Shown here: piece by piece, positions 9,241-18,923 of the stretch
Position numbering within the stretch: position 1 is the stretch's first letter
Layout: each line of letters starts with the position of its first letter
Origin: Vibrio albus
GTDB taxonomy: Bacteria; Pseudomonadota; Gammaproteobacteria; Enterobacterales; Vibrionaceae
Assembly: GCF_003144035.1 (NCBI RefSeq)
Contig: NZ_QFWT01000004.1
Coordinates: forward strand, 289,510-353,509
Reading direction: 5' to 3'
DNA: 64,000 bases
Notes under the pieces: model-generated
What the model saw: only the letters and a program-made list of their open reading frames with translations
The model's database searches: none
Told to the model about the DNA's origin: nothing
Program-made: the position numbers and the translations under genes

Positions 9241-10146
9241 TTACCAACCCATCTCTTTTTGCTCTTTCTCTGCATAGAGCGCTACCGTATAGGGATCCTG
9301 ATGGATCAAAACATCGGCCCCCGGAAAGCTATCCATCAGCAGGTCTTCAACCCGATCCGATATTCTGTGGGCTTCAATCAGAGGAATATGATCCTCCATT
9401 TCCAGGTGTAACTGAATAAAGCGGGTTGGCCCGGACATGCGGGTACGTAGCTGGTGTATGCCCAACACACCATCCATTGACTCGCAGATGTTGCGGATTT
9501 GTTCCAGCTCCTCATCCGGCAACTGCCGGTCCAGCAAAGACTGTATTGCTTCACGGATCATCTTAAAGGCGTTATACAGAATAAACACCCCAATACCGAT
9601 AGCGAATACGGCGTCAGCCTGCTTAACTCCGGCGGTTGAAAGCCCCAGGGCAATCATTATCGCCACATTCATATACAGGTCAGTCTGATAGTGCAGAGAA
9701 TCCGCTGCAATAGCCTGGCTCCCGGTTTTACGCACCACATAGCGTTGAAACAGTACCAGACCAAAGGTCACCACAAAGGCAAATAAGCTGACATACACAC
9801 CATATTCTGGTGAGGTCAGATCATGAGGGCGGAAAAAACGGTCGACCCCGTTCAGGATAAGAAAACACGCGGAGCCGGAAATAAACATGGTCTGAGCCAG
9901 AGCTGCCAGCGATTCAGCTTTACCGTGCCCGAATGTGTGCTCTTTATCTGCCGGCTGCAGGGCGTACCTGACCACCAGAAGATTCACTACCGAAGCGGCA
10001 ATATCCAGCATAGAGTCGATCAGAGAAGCCAGTAAGCTCACGGAGCCGGTTATCCACCAGACACCAATTTTCACCACTAACAATAAGGTCGCGAGTCCTG
10101 TCGCAAGCCACGCCGCCAAAGAAACTAAACGTGCGTAATCCTTCAT
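9241..10146 (-). CDS. fieF: Cation diffusion facilitator FieF
   Basis: FieF (YiiP) is an inner-membrane proton-coupled Zn(II)/Fe(II) exporter that works as a dimer. The 301-residue protein has six membrane segments; the transport-site residues are Asp44 and Asp48 in [10 protein letters not shown] and His152 and Asp156 in [16 protein letters not shown] is the conserved loop, and the C-terminal cytoplasmic ferredoxin-like domain (about residues 205-290) has [10 protein letters not shown] and DVLIHQDP. It follows cpxP on the same strand, but a terminator between them suggests at least partly separate transcription. Confidence 0.96.
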   Translation of the reverse strand: MKDYARLVSLAAWLATGLATLLLVVKIGVWWITGSVSLLASLIDSMLDIAASVVNLLVVRYALQPADKEHTFGHGKAESLAALAQTMFISGSACFLILNGVDRFFRPHDLTSPEYGVYVSLFAFVVTFGLVLFQRYVVRKTGSQAIAADSLHYQTDLYMNVAIMIALGLSTAGVKQADAVFAIGIGVFILYNAFKMIREAIQSLLDRQLPDEELEQIRNICESMDGVLGIHQLRTRMSGPTRFIQLHLEMEDHIPLIEAHRISDRVEDLLMDSFPGADVLIHQDPYTVALYAEKEQKEMGW

Positions 10147-10187
10147 AATTCTGTCTGAGTTGTAAAAAATTTCCGTCGATTATACAG

Positions 10188-10212
10188 AAAAAGCAGCCCG
10201 AAAGCTGCTTTT
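10188..10212 (-). terminator. Terminator between cpxP and fieF
   Basis: On the minus strand, AAAAGCAGC pairs with GCTGCTTTTT around a 6-base loop, leaving a T tail. It is 34 bases after the cpxP stop and 42 bases before the fieF start codon. Confidence 0.85.
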
Positions 10213-10245
10213 GATTCAATACCTTTTTCTTTACCGGGCAAGTCA

Positions 10246-10788
10246 TTACCAGCGTTTACCGCCTTTACCACCGTGCCCGCGCTGTCCCATACCCGCAGCA
10301 CACTGCTCCAGACGCTGTGACTGCAACTCTTTGAGCTTGGCTTTCTGATCAGCAGTCAGGATACTCAGCATTTCATGTTGTGCCTGCATCCGGATCACTT
10401 GCTGTTCAGCGCGCTGCTCTGCCATTTGCTGGCTCATTTCTTTGGCCAACTGCATCGCTTTCGCTTCATCGAATTCATCAGATAACATAAGTTCCTGCAT
10501 GGCTTTCTGGTGTTCTTCACGATATTCCTGACGCTCAGTTCTGCGGGTATCACGCTGCGCAAGACGGTCAGCACGTCTTGCCGTACGCAGATCCCGCAAC
10601 TGTCCTAATTGCTCGTTAGTCAGATTCAGATCGTCCAGCATGCGTGGACCAAAACCACCGCTGCAGTAATCACCAGGACCACCCATAGCGCCACCGCCAT
10701 TCGGGCCACCGAAAGCATACGCACTTGCAGTGCCAAGAGCGATAGGAAGAACAGCAACCGCTAATACGAGTTTTTTCATTGATTTCAT
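10246..10788 (-). CDS. cpxP: Periplasmic Cpx stress adaptor CpxP
   Basis: CpxP is a small periplasmic protein that dampens the CpxA sensor and delivers misfolded pilins to DegP. The 180-residue precursor starts at an ATG with an AGGGAA ribosome-binding site and has a signal peptide of about 25 residues (KKLVLAVAVLPIALG core). The mature protein is rich in Glu, Gln and Arg and has two LTxxQ motifs (LTNEQ, LTADQ), the signature of the CpxP/Spy family. The C-terminus is Gly-, His- and Lys-rich (GQRGHGGKGGKRW), which may bind metal. It is divergent from cpxRA with CpxR boxes in between. Confidence 0.92.
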   Translation of the reverse strand: MKSMKKLVLAVAVLPIALGTASAYAFGGPNGGGAMGGPGDYCSGGFGPRMLDDLNLTNEQLGQLRDLRTARRADRLAQRDTRRTERQEYREEHQKAMQELMLSDEFDEAKAMQLAKEMSQQMAEQRAEQQVIRMQAQHEMLSILTADQKAKLKELQSQRLEQCAAGMGQRGHGGKGGKRW

Positions 10789-10841
10789 AACAAGTTCCCT
10801 ACTTTCACCTTGATTGGAGTAAGCTGTCTTCACAGCACTTG

Positions 10842-10899
10842 AGTATAGAATAGGCACTGGCAGGTAAAGCAACGTAAGCCCAGCGTAAAGATGTGTAAA
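10842..10899. promoter_or_regulatory. Two CpxR boxes in the cpxP-cpxR divergent region, with cpxP promoter
   Basis: GTAAA-N5-GTAAA at 10885-10899 is a perfect CpxR box; a second with one mismatch (GTAAA-N5-GTAAG) lies at 10864-10878, exactly 21 bp away. On the minus strand TATACT (10842-10847) is a good -10 for cpxP, and the nearer box falls on its -35 region, as expected for direct activation. Both cpxP and cpxRA are therefore likely autoregulated. Confidence 0.75.
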
Positions 10900-10991
10900 G
10901 AGAAGAGATAACGTTAAATTTATTAGTAAGATCGACAATACTCATTGTGAGACTTCCTTATCGACCTTACCCGGCATGAAGGCAAAATCTT

Positions 10992-11681
10992 ATGGCAAAC
11001 ATACTGTTAGTTGATGATGACACCGAGCTGACCAGTCTGTTAACAGACATTTTAAGCTTCGAGGGCTTTAACGTCACCGAAGCGAACACCGGAGAAGAAG
11101 GGCTGGCAGCCCTGACCGAAGAAACGGATCTTATCCTGCTGGATGTGATGATGCCGAAAATGAATGGTATGGAGATGCTGAAAAAGCTGCGGGAAAACTG
11201 GGAAACCCCAGTGCTGATGCTCACCGCCAAAGGGGAAGAGATTGATCGTGTGGTAGGCCTTGAGCTTGGGGCGGATGACTACCTGCCAAAGCCGTTCAGT
11301 GACAGAGAGTTGCTTGCCCGTATCCGGGCGATTCTTCGCCGGACCGGCAACCATAGTAACGGCAGCAAACACAGCGATCATCTCACCTTTATGGACATGA
11401 CCGTCTATCCGGGCAAACAAGAAGCGTACTGCGGAGACACTCTGCTGGAACTCACCACAACAGAACTGGCGCTGCTGAGCCACTTTGTTCAGCACCCGGG
11501 AGAAAGCCTGACCAAAGAGACCCTGAGCCTGGATGTGCTCGGTAAACGACTGGCTCCGTTTGATCGCGCTATTGACATGCATGTGTCTAATCTGAGAAAG
11601 AAATTACCGGAACGTGCAGACGGGAAACCACGTATAAAAACACTCAGAGGACGAGGTTACCTGCTGATTGAGGAGCACTAA
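10992..11681 (+). CDS. cpxR: Response regulator CpxR
   Basis: CpxR is the DNA-binding partner of the CpxA sensor in envelope stress. The 229-residue OmpR-family protein has a receiver domain with the acidic pocket DDD (residues 8-10), phosphoacceptor Asp51 in LLDVMMPKMNG and Lys100 in DYLPKPFS. The C-terminal winged helix (about 130-228) ends with RTIKTLRGRGYL-like residues. The cpxA ATG follows the stop directly, so the two are translationally coupled. Confidence 0.97.
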   Translation: MANILLVDDDTELTSLLTDILSFEGFNVTEANTGEEGLAALTEETDLILLDVMMPKMNGMEMLKKLRENWETPVLMLTAKGEEIDRVVGLELGADDYLPKPFSDRELLARIRAILRRTGNHSNGSKHSDHLTFMDMTVYPGKQEAYCGDTLLELTTTELALLSHFVQHPGESLTKETLSLDVLGKRLAPFDRAIDMHVSNLRKKLPERADGKPRIKTLRGRGYLLIEEH

Positions 11682-13103
11682 ATGCGCCTGCCTAAAATCT
11701 CAAATCTTTATGGTCGTATTTTTGCGATTTTCTGGTTAACCATGCTGCTGGTTCTTCTGGCCGCACTGTCTGTGTCCAACTTTGACCCCAGAGAAACTCA
11801 CACGATTGAACCACCGAGGCTGAAGGATCTCTACCGCCTGGCGGAGTTTACCGAAAAACGGTTTGCTCATTATCTGTCTGTAGACAGCGCCATACGGGAT
11901 CTGAATCAGTGGCGACAACGTCGGGGTAGCGGCCGTGACCGAGATGATGACCAGCCTGAACTTTATTTTACCGATCTGAATGGGAACTTGCTGGGAACGA
12001 TGCCCCGGCATATGAAAAGCAAGGCCATCCAGAATTTCATCACTCTGGTGGAAGACACCAGCGAACCGAAACAGAAGCTTTATGGTCAACTTATGGTGGC
12101 CGGCCCGATACCACTCAATCTCGCCGGTCAGCCCGTTCATATGTATATTTCTCACAAATGGCACCGACCCCCACCACTCTTGTTACTGGTACTGGATCGC
12201 CCGTTTCTGTTATTACTCATTGTCATGGTCATCAGTACGCCACTGCTGCTCTGGTTAGCCTGGGCACTGAGTCAACCGGCACGGCGTCTGGAGCGGGCAG
12301 CCCGACGAGTTGCAAAAGGAGAATTCGTGGAAGATCCGGATCTGGAACGGGGCAGCACCGAGTTTCGGGAAGCGGGAGCCGCGTTTAACCAGATGGTCAC
12401 TGCCGTCAATAAAATGATCTCCGGTCAGCAACGGCTACTGTCCGATATCTCCCATGAGCTGCGTTCACCGCTTACCCGTCTGCGAATGGCGAATGCGCTG
12501 GCCACCCGTAAGCAGGGAGAAAGTGCCGAACTCACCCGGATAGACACCGAAGCAGAGAGGCTGGAAAAAATGATCAGTGAGCTGCTGGAACTGTCCAGAA
12601 TGCAGGTCAACAGCCATCATGAAAGAGAAATAATGACGGCAGAAGAACTATGGGGTGATATAGCAGAAGACGCGAAATTTGAAGCGGAACAGGTGAATAA
12701 ACAGCTGATCTATTCCGCGATTCCAGACTGCACTCTGCAGGGTAATCCAAACCTGCTGATGAGCGCGGTGGAGAATATTATCCGTAATGCGATCCACTAC
12801 AGTCAGGATCGCATTCAGGTCACCTTTACCCGGCAGGACTGTGAACTGTTGATCAGCGTCGAGGACAATGGCGAAGGAGTACCGGAAGATGAATTGGAAG
12901 ATATCTTCCGCCCGTTTTACCGGGTTTCAACCGCCAGAGACCGCCATTCCGGAGGGGCCGGACTGGGGCTGGCGATAACGGAAAGTGCGGTTCGCCAGCA
13001 CAGCGGAACCATCAAAGCGTCCCGCTGTGACTTAGGCGGTCTGAAATTGCTGATTAAACTGCCCCTGCAAAACCAAGCTGACGCCAGGCCTCAAAAGCAA
13101 TAA
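11682..13103 (+). CDS. cpxA: Sensor histidine kinase CpxA
   Basis: CpxA is the inner-membrane kinase/phosphatase of the Cpx pathway. The 473-residue protein has a membrane segment at about residues 12-32, a periplasmic sensor domain to about 165, a second membrane segment at about 166-195, a HAMP domain, phosphoacceptor His258 in [15 protein letters not shown] and an ATPase domain with N ([11 protein letters not shown]), G1 (VEDNGEGVP) and G2 (GGAGLGLAI) boxes. The ATG abuts the cpxR stop. Its last 50 bases overlap the convergent trmL 3' end. Confidence 0.97.
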   Translation: MRLPKISNLYGRIFAIFWLTMLLVLLAALSVSNFDPRETHTIEPPRLKDLYRLAEFTEKRFAHYLSVDSAIRDLNQWRQRRGSGRDRDDDQPELYFTDLNGNLLGTMPRHMKSKAIQNFITLVEDTSEPKQKLYGQLMVAGPIPLNLAGQPVHMYISHKWHRPPPLLLLVLDRPFLLLLIVMVISTPLLLWLAWALSQPARRLERAARRVAKGEFVEDPDLERGSTEFREAGAAFNQMVTAVNKMISGQQRLLSDISHELRSPLTRLRMANALATRKQGESAELTRIDTEAERLEKMISELLELSRMQVNSHHEREIMTAEELWGDIAEDAKFEAEQVNKQLIYSAIPDCTLQGNPNLLMSAVENIIRNAIHYSQDRIQVTFTRQDCELLISVEDNGEGVPEDELEDIFRPFYRVSTARDRHSGGAGLGLAITESAVRQHSGTIKASRCDLGGLKLLIKLPLQNQADARPQKQ

Positions 13104-13533
13104 TCGCAACGGCATTAGACAGATTCAGACTGCGGCTGTCAGGCATCATAGGAATGCGGATACGCTGCTCCATCGGCAGACTTTCAATCAGATCAGCGGG
13201 AAGCCCACGGGTTTCCGGCCCGAACATTAACACATCACCCTCACGGAAAGCGGCATCCACATGATGCCCTGTCGTCTTGGTGGTACAGGCAAAAATGCGG
13301 AATTCCCCTTCCCGCTCGTTTTTCAGGTACTGCATAAACGCATCCAGATTCTTATGCCGGCGCACACGAGCCATATCATGGTAATCCAGCCCCGCTCGTC
13401 TGACCTTCTTCTCTTCCAGATCAAACCCCAATGGTTCAATCAGATGCAGATTGGCACCACAGTTGGCACACAAGCGGATAATATTGCCGGTATTCGGGGC
13501 AATTTCAGGTTCAAACAGAGCGATATCAAGCAT
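13054..13533 (-). CDS. trmL: tRNA (cytidine/uridine-34 2'-O)-methyltransferase TrmL
   Basis: TrmL methylates the ribose of the wobble base 34 in tRNA-Leu isoacceptors. The 159-residue SPOUT-class enzyme begins [20 protein letters not shown] and contains the knot motifs [11 protein letters not shown] (about residues 102-112) and [20 protein letters not shown] (about 125-144), which bind SAM. The size is normal. It is convergent with cpxA and their coding ends overlap by 50 bases, with no terminator possible between them. Confidence 0.95.
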   Translation of the reverse strand: MLDIALFEPEIAPNTGNIIRLCANCGANLHLIEPLGFDLEEKKVRRAGLDYHDMARVRRHKNLDAFMQYLKNEREGEFRIFACTTKTTGHHVDAAFREGDVLMFGPETRGLPADLIESLPMEQRIRIPMMPDSRSLNLSNAVAIIAFEAWRQLGFAGAV

Positions 13534-13624
13534 AAAACGGAAGCCAGGAAATAAATGTTGGCAAGAGTATACCGGATACTCCTGCCAGAGGTGAAAGATG
13601 TTTTTTGCGGATTAGGCGAACAGG

Positions 13625-14140
13625 TTAATTGAGTTTGTTATTGTCTTTATCGTCATCTTTACGCTCAAACTCCCCCTCGAAGGTATTGCCCTCTTCGGAA
13701 GAAAACGGATTGTCCCGTCCGGGTCGAGAGTGAAAATGCTCTGAGGTGAAACCGCCCTGCGCATGAAAACCGTTCCCCATACTTTTGACGACCACTTTCG
13801 TCATCAGGTACTTCGCTAGCATGGCTCTGGGTACCGGTAATAAGACCACCATCCCCATTGCATCAGTCATAAAGCCCGGCGTGAGTAACAGCACACCGGA
13901 TACCGCCAGCATCACCCCTTCAAGAATTTGCTGTGCCGGCATCTCGCCATGACGTAAACGGTTCTGTACCGACATCAGCGTTTGCAGGCCCTGGCTCCGG
14001 ACCAGAGAGGCACCGACAAATGCAGTCAGCAGAACCAGACCTATGGTTGGCCACAGGCCCAAAATATCGCCTACCTGAATAAACAGACCAATTTCAATAA
14101 TCGGCACACAGATAAACAGAATCAGTAAAATCGGAAACAC
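13625..14140 (-). CDS. fxsA: FxsA family membrane protein
   Basis: FxsA is a cytoplasmic-membrane protein named for suppressing F-plasmid exclusion of phage T7 when overproduced; its normal role is unknown. The 171-residue protein has hydrophobic segments at about residues 2-25, 30-48 and 75-105 and the family motifs PIIEIGLFI and LLTPGFMTDAMG. The C-terminal third is hydrophilic and Asp/Lys/Asn-rich. A GAGGAGG ribosome-binding site lies unusually close (3 bases) to the ATG. It is divergent from dsbD. Confidence 0.92.
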   Translation of the reverse strand: MFPILLILFICVPIIEIGLFIQVGDILGLWPTIGLVLLTAFVGASLVRSQGLQTLMSVQNRLRHGEMPAQQILEGVMLAVSGVLLLTPGFMTDAMGMVVLLPVPRAMLAKYLMTKVVVKSMGNGFHAQGGFTSEHFHSRPGRDNPFSSEEGNTFEGEFERKDDDKDNNKLN

Positions 14141-14238
14141 ATGTCCTCCTCGTGGTTGTTCATCCAGTGTAAGGGGAATCGGATTTTTATTAAATCTGAT
14201 TATGGTAAATTTGTGTCAACTCATCGAATTTACCGATA

Positions 14239-14247
14239 TGCTAGAAT
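14239..14247 (+). promoter_or_regulatory. Extended -10 element of dsbD
   Basis: TGCTAGAAT (TGn plus TAGAAT) predicts transcription start near 14254, about 32 bases before the dsbD ATG. Consensus-based. Confidence 0.45.
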
Positions 14248-14285
14248 TCATTTAATTATCGACATATTCGTTAGCGAGTTTCATT

Positions 14286-16064
14286 ATGCGCCGTTTTTTC
14301 TTCGTTCTTCTGCTTGGGCTCGTCACTGCATCTATTCCCGCTTATGCCGTGTTCGAAAATAACAGCCAGGCATTCGGCAATAGCGACTCAGAATTTGTCA
14401 CTGTGGATCAGGCGTTCCCCCTGATTGTCGATCAAAATGACCATCAGCTATTTATTAGCTGGGATGTACAGCCAGGCTACTACCTGTATCAGGATAAGAT
14501 ATCGATTTCGGCCGATAAAGCGCAGTTAGGTGACATACAGCTGCGCGATGGAACGCCTTATCACGATGAATTTTTCGGTGACGTCAATATCTATACCGAG
14601 CCTCTGTATCTTGAGGTCACCCTGCTATCCGCCAGTGACGGCGCACAACTGTTTATCCAGTATCAGGGCTGCGCTAAAGCCGGGTTCTGTTACCCACCGG
14701 AAACCCGTACCTTTCCCTTAACCCCGGTCACACCGGTCGCACTGCCAGACTCGACGTCACCAACTGACAAAGCACAAGAAGCCAACAGCAACCAAGCACG
14801 CATAGTGACAGAGCAGGCTTCTCTGGCTGAACAACTACAGAAGAGTGCGTGGACCCCGCTGCTGTTTTTACTGCTGGGTGTAGGACTCGCGTTTACCCCC
14901 TGTGTTTTCCCTATGTACCCTATCCTGACCAGCATTGTTCTGGGGGCTGGTAAACTCAGTCATAGCCGTGCCTTAGGCTTATCCTTTGTCTACGTACAAG
15001 GCATGGCACTGACCTATACATTGCTTGGATTAATCGTGGCCTCCGCGGGACTGCAGTTCCAGGCGGCACTACAACACCCTTATGTCCTGATCGGACTGAG
15101 TCTGCTGTTTATACTGCTCGCCCTGTCTATGTTTGGTCTGTACACCATCCAGCTACCCGCGGCGCTTCAGACACGGCTCAATAACCTGAGCAACCGTCAG
15201 CATGGCGGCCATCTGTCTGGCGTATTTCTGATGGGGGCGATATCCGGGCTGGTCTGCTCTCCATGCACCACGGCTCCACTCTCGGGGGCGCTGCTGTATG
15301 TCGCGCAAAGCGGGGATCTGCTTACCGGGGGCATTGCTCTTTATGCTTTAGGGCTGGGCATGGGCATTCCTCTAATTCTCGTGGCGGTCTTCGGTAATCA
15401 ATTGCTTCCCAAAGCCGGTGACTGGATGGAACGAGTCAAAATTCTGTTTGGCTTTATCCTGCTCGCTGCTCCCGTTTACCTGCTGGAACGTCTTCTTTCT
15501 GAAAACTGGTCTGTCACACTCTGGTCGCTGCTGGGCATTTCCGCATTCGGCTGGCTTTATCACGCCAAAAACAGTCTGGAATTCGGTGGCTGGAAACAGA
15601 GCCTGCTCGGTATTATTGCGGTATTGGGGCTGTTAGGCTCCGCCATGCCGTTGTATCAGACCTGGTTCAGCTCACCGGTGGCCACAGCGGAAAACTCCAT
15701 TCAATTCCAGAGAGTCCATAATGTCGCAGAGCTGGAACAGCAACTGCAACTGGCCAAAAAGGCCGGAAAACCCGTCATGCTGGACTTCTACGCCGACTGG
15801 TGTGTGGCCTGTATCGAGTTTGAAAAATACACCTTTCCCGCACCGGAAGTCCGCTCCAGCCTGAGTGGATATGTCCTTCTGCAGGCGGATGTCACTGACA
15901 ATACACCTGAAGATATTGAACTGTTTAAGCGCCTTAACATCATTGGGTTACCGACCATCGACTTCTGGGGCCGCAACGGGGAATATCACCCGGATGCCAG
16001 GGTAACCGGCTATATGGACGCAGCAGAGTTCAGCACCCATTTACAACGCCTTGACGCTCAGTAG
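14286..16064 (+). CDS. dsbD: Thiol:disulfide interchange protein DsbD
   Basis: DsbD carries electrons from cytoplasmic thioredoxin across the inner membrane to periplasmic DsbC, DsbG and CcmG. The 592-residue protein has all three redox domains: a signal peptide (about residues 1-21), the N-terminal immunoglobulin-like domain with Cys129 and Cys135 ([11 protein letters not shown]), the eight-segment membrane domain with Cys206 in [10 protein letters not shown] and a second CxxC pair (Cys324, Cys327), and a C-terminal thioredoxin domain with WCVAC (Cys506, Cys509). In the E. coli membrane domain a single later Cys pairs with the first; here the later segment reads CSPC. It stands alone, without cutA. 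Confidence 0.96.
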   Translation: MRRFFFVLLLGLVTASIPAYAVFENNSQAFGNSDSEFVTVDQAFPLIVDQNDHQLFISWDVQPGYYLYQDKISISADKAQLGDIQLRDGTPYHDEFFGDVNIYTEPLYLEVTLLSASDGAQLFIQYQGCAKAGFCYPPETRTFPLTPVTPVALPDSTSPTDKAQEANSNQARIVTEQASLAEQLQKSAWTPLLFLLLGVGLAFTPCVFPMYPILTSIVLGAGKLSHSRALGLSFVYVQGMALTYTLLGLIVASAGLQFQAALQHPYVLIGLSLLFILLALSMFGLYTIQLPAALQTRLNNLSNRQHGGHLSGVFLMGAISGLVCSPCTTAPLSGALLYVAQSGDLLTGGIALYALGLGMGIPLILVAVFGNQLLPKAGDWMERVKILFGFILLAAPVYLLERLLSENWSVTLWSLLGISAFGWLYHAKNSLEFGGWKQSLLGIIAVLGLLGSAMPLYQTWFSSPVATAENSIQFQRVHNVAELEQQLQLAKKAGKPVMLDFYADWCVACIEFEKYTFPAPEVRSSLSGYVLLQADVTDNTPEDIELFKRLNIIGLPTIDFWGRNGEYHPDARVTGYMDAAEFSTHLQRLDAQ

Positions 16065-16082
16065 AATGATTCCCGTCAAATA

Positions 16083-16124
16083 TGTGACTTTATTCACATC
16101 AACCTCATAAATAGCCTTTATCAT
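16083..16124 (+). promoter_or_regulatory. CRP site and promoter of the Nudix gene
   Basis: TGTGA-CTTTAT-TCACA (16083-16098) is a perfect match to the CRP half-sites, flanked by A and T. TATCAT at 16119-16124 is a plausible -10, predicting a start near 16131 and a CRP centre at about -40.5, the class II activation position. Confidence 0.7.
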
Positions 16125-16159
16125 GCATAAGTCCTCAAGCGAAGAAAGTAAGAAGCCTT

Positions 16160-16768
16160 ATGCATTCATTGATAAAAGAGATACGAGCCATCGCCCAAAC
16201 CGGTCTGCACTATGTGCAGGACCCTTTTGACAAAGAGCGCTATGAACGACTGGCCGCCATCAGCCATGAGCTGTACGCCATGTACAGTCAAGCCGACCTT
16301 AAGACGATCGAACACTTCTTCTTTCCGGACAAAGGCTACGCCACACCAAAGGTCGATCTGCGTTGCTGCATTATCAAAGAGGGTAAGGTACTGCTGGTCA
16401 AAGAAAAGTCGGACGGAAAATGGACCATGCCCGGAGGCTGGGCCGATCAGAACGAAGCCCCGCTGGAAGGTATCACGCGTGAAGTGCAGGAAGAAGCCGG
16501 TTATACCATCAAAAACTGTCGCCTGTATGCCGTCAAGGATCGGGACAGTCACCCTTATACACCGAAGTTTCCTACTACCATCTATAAGCTGTTTTTTGTG
16601 GCGGAGGCCGGTAACGGGCACTTTACGGAAAACACGGAAATATCCGAGTTAGGTTTTTTCTCACCCGAGCAGCTGCCAGAGCTGTCGGAAGATCGGATCC
16701 TTGCGGAGGATATCACCGCGGGTTTTAACGCCATTAACCAGCCGGTGATAAGCGTTTCTGTCGATTAG
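16160..16768 (+). CDS. Nudix hydrolase with NUDIX-linked N-terminal domain
   Basis: The 202-residue cytoplasmic protein has a helical N-terminal region (about residues 1-60, resembling the domain that precedes some ADP-ribose and nucleoside-diphosphate hydrolases). A complete Nudix box follows: GWADQNEAPLEG then REVQEEAGY, fitting GX5EX7REUXEEXGU with no missing residue. It should cleave a nucleoside diphosphate linked to another group, with Mg; the exact substrate cannot be read from the sequence. A strong CRP site precedes it, suggesting expression when preferred sugars are scarce. Confidence 0.88.
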   Translation: MHSLIKEIRAIAQTGLHYVQDPFDKERYERLAAISHELYAMYSQADLKTIEHFFFPDKGYATPKVDLRCCIIKEGKVLLVKEKSDGKWTMPGGWADQNEAPLEGITREVQEEAGYTIKNCRLYAVKDRDSHPYTPKFPTTIYKLFFVAEAGNGHFTENTEISELGFFSPEQLPELSEDRILAEDITAGFNAINQPVISVSVD

Positions 16769-16808
16769 CGTCTCTGTCGATTAAAAGCGATTAGAAATAA
16801 CGGCCCGT

Positions 16809-17984
16809 TTAACGGGCCTCCTTAATGGCCTGAGTCTTCACAGAGGTCTTGGCCGGTTCCAGCCGGATAAACAGAGCCAGAGCCCCCATTATCGCCATCC
16901 CCCAGAACATCGAGCCCCCCCAGCGCTCAAACCCCCAGCCGCTTATCGTGGTGATCAGAGCCATAACCGCCCCGAGAGGTATTGCGTTATACAGTGCCTG
17001 AAGAGGAACCATCCGATTTTCCGGTACACTCTGGATATAACGAATAGCGGCAATATGTGCGATAGCAAACGTCACAGCATGCAGCATCTGAACCAGAGCC
17101 AGTGCCCATAAATCCGTTGTTGTCGCAGTGAGTGTCCAGCGTACTATCACGCCTAACGACGCCGCCAAAAACATCATCCGCATGCTCCAGCCGGCTAATA
17201 ATTTTTTACTGGTCGCAAACAGGAGGATTTCTGCAATCACACCCAGGCTCCATAAATACCCGATGATATCTTCAGAGTATCCCGCGCCTTTCCAATAGAT
17301 TGAGCTGAAACTGTAGTAAGTGGCATGACTGCCCTGGATCAGAGAAACCAGAACCAAAAAACGCAGTACTTCTTTATCCATCAGCAAGGCCAGTAGTTTG
17401 GGCCTTTCCGTCGTCTCATCACCGTCAGAAACCGGGGCTGGATGAGGAAGACGCATCGACAACAACAGAGAGACCGCTGTACCGGCCAGCGCCGTCCAGA
17501 CAATCGCCTCAGAACCAAACTGAGCGACCAGATAGCCAACGGCACTGGAGCCTGCGATAAAAGCAATCGACCCCCACAATCTGGTACGTCCGTAGTCCAG
17601 CACATTCAGCTTAGAGTAATAGTTCGCCATCGCATCAGACAGCGGAATGGCCGGACCACAGCAGAGGTTATACAACACGGTCGCCAGAAGCATCAGCCAG
17701 AAGTTTCCACCAAGCACAAAGTGAAAAGCGATAAACAGCACAGACCCCAGGCTCAGCCAACGCAGGGCCGGGATCAAATATTCAACCTTATGTAACCTGG
17801 GCGTGATAACCAGGTTAGAAACACAGCGCGTAGCAAAGCTCACACCGATCAGAATACCGATATTCGCTGCCGATACGCCCTGCCCTTCATACCAGAGTCC
17901 CCAGAATGGAATATAAACACCATAAGAGAAGAAGAAACCGAGAAAATACTGAGAAATCCATGCGTAAGGAGAGGGAGACAGCAT
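16809..17984 (-). CDS. HcaT-like MFS transporter
   Basis: The 391-residue protein is a 12-segment major facilitator close to the E. coli HcaT (3-phenylpropionate transporter) family, with the shared opening YFLGFFFSYGVYIPFWG and motifs DYGRTRLWGSIAF, GYLWSLGVIAE and IRYIQSVPENR. I chose the ATG at 17984 since it gives the family N-terminus and has an AGGATG ribosome-binding site. No hca catabolic genes are nearby, so the substrate is uncertain; related proteins may be nucleoside or sugar porters. A GGCCCGT hairpin overlaps the stop. Confidence 0.85.
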   Translation of the reverse strand: MLSPSPYAWISQYFLGFFFSYGVYIPFWGLWYEGQGVSAANIGILIGVSFATRCVSNLVITPRLHKVEYLIPALRWLSLGSVLFIAFHFVLGGNFWLMLLATVLYNLCCGPAIPLSDAMANYYSKLNVLDYGRTRLWGSIAFIAGSSAVGYLVAQFGSEAIVWTALAGTAVSLLLSMRLPHPAPVSDGDETTERPKLLALLMDKEVLRFLVLVSLIQGSHATYYSFSSIYWKGAGYSEDIIGYLWSLGVIAEILLFATSKKLLAGWSMRMMFLAASLGVIVRWTLTATTTDLWALALVQMLHAVTFAIAHIAAIRYIQSVPENRMVPLQALYNAIPLGAVMALITTISGWGFERWGGSMFWGMAIMGALALFIRLEPAKTSVKTQAIKEAR

Positions 17985-18348
17985 AAACACATCCTGATGA
18001 CAAAACAGACAGAAAACGGCGCTATTATGCGCCTGTTTGTCGGGTGAAAAAAGGGAATAACACGGAAAAATGGTTTCCTCGTTCCCCATAAGCATACTCT
18101 GCCAGAGAAACAGGCTGGCTTGTTACCTGCATTTGCTTAGGAGGGATAAACAAAATGTTAACCGTGCTGCAAATCAGAAACATTCCCCATGGTGATTAGA
18201 CCAGTAAATTGCTGCTATTTGCTGTGATTTATCTATAATCGTCAGTTAATTTGATTATTGATGAAATTTTGACTAGAATTTTGTCACAGTTCTTCAAGCA
18301 ATAACTGTTATACATTGTTATAACCACGTTTAACGGAGATAGCTTCAA
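17985..18348. other. Intergenic region between the HcaT-like gene and aroQ
   Basis: This 364-base AT-rich gap holds the divergent starts of the two genes. TGTTATAC (about 18307-18314) is a possible aroQ -10. A 14-codon open frame (ATG 18155, stop 18197-18199) has an AGGAGGG ribosome-binding site 10 bases upstream and may encode a leader peptide. I see no terminator or repeat. Confidence 0.4.
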
Positions 18349-18801
18349 ATGCCTGCAAAATCACGCATTCTGCTTCTGAATGGTCCCAATTTAAATTTGT
18401 TAGGTGTTCGAGAGCCGGGGCACTACGGCTCCCAGACTCTGGATCAGATCGTAAGTGATCTTGAAACACTGGCGGCAAAATCCGGAGCAGAACTGACGCA
18501 TTTACAGTCAAACCGGGAATATGAATTAATAGAAGCGATTCATCAGGCCCATAATAATATCGATTTCATCATAATCAACCCAGCCGCCTTTACCCATACC
18601 AGTGTTGCCATTCGTGATGCATTGCTGGGTGTCGCGATTCCGTTTATCGAAGTACACCTGTCAAATGTTCACGCTCGGGAGCCTTTCCGCCATCACTCTT
18701 ATCTGTCCGATAAAGCAGTGGGCGTTATCTGTGGGTTAGGAGCCAAAGGGTACCAATTTGCCTTAACGGCGGCTATTGAGCAACTAGCCGTTTTAAAGTA
18801 A
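18349..18801 (+). CDS. aroQ: Type II 3-dehydroquinate dehydratase
   Basis: AroQ dehydrates 3-dehydroquinate to 3-dehydroshikimate in aromatic amino acid synthesis. The 150-residue flavodoxin-like protein, normally a dodecamer, has [19 protein letters not shown] with the lid Arg and catalytic Tyr. [22 protein letters not shown] and the [17 protein letters not shown] segment carry the catalytic His and substrate-binding residues. A GGAG site lies 10 bases before the ATG. The aroQ-accB-accC order is common in gammaproteobacteria. Confidence 0.97.
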   Translation: MPAKSRILLLNGPNLNLLGVREPGHYGSQTLDQIVSDLETLAAKSGAELTHLQSNREYELIEAIHQAHNNIDFIIINPAAFTHTSVAIRDALLGVAIPFIEVHLSNVHAREPFRHHSYLSDKAVGVICGLGAKGYQFALTAAIEQLAVLK

Positions 18802-18923
18802 GTCTCGGTGATAAAGCACGCTACAGCCCTGCGACCAGCCGATACAAAAAAAAGTAAGAACGAACTAATCTCATTCTCCTCTGTCAGAGTGGGAATGACT
18901 CACGAAATAAAGAGAAAGACACT

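Noticed and set aside
9153..9419. Plus-strand open frame over the 3' end of fieF
   Set aside because: Mostly antisense to fieF and without homology or a ribosome-binding site.
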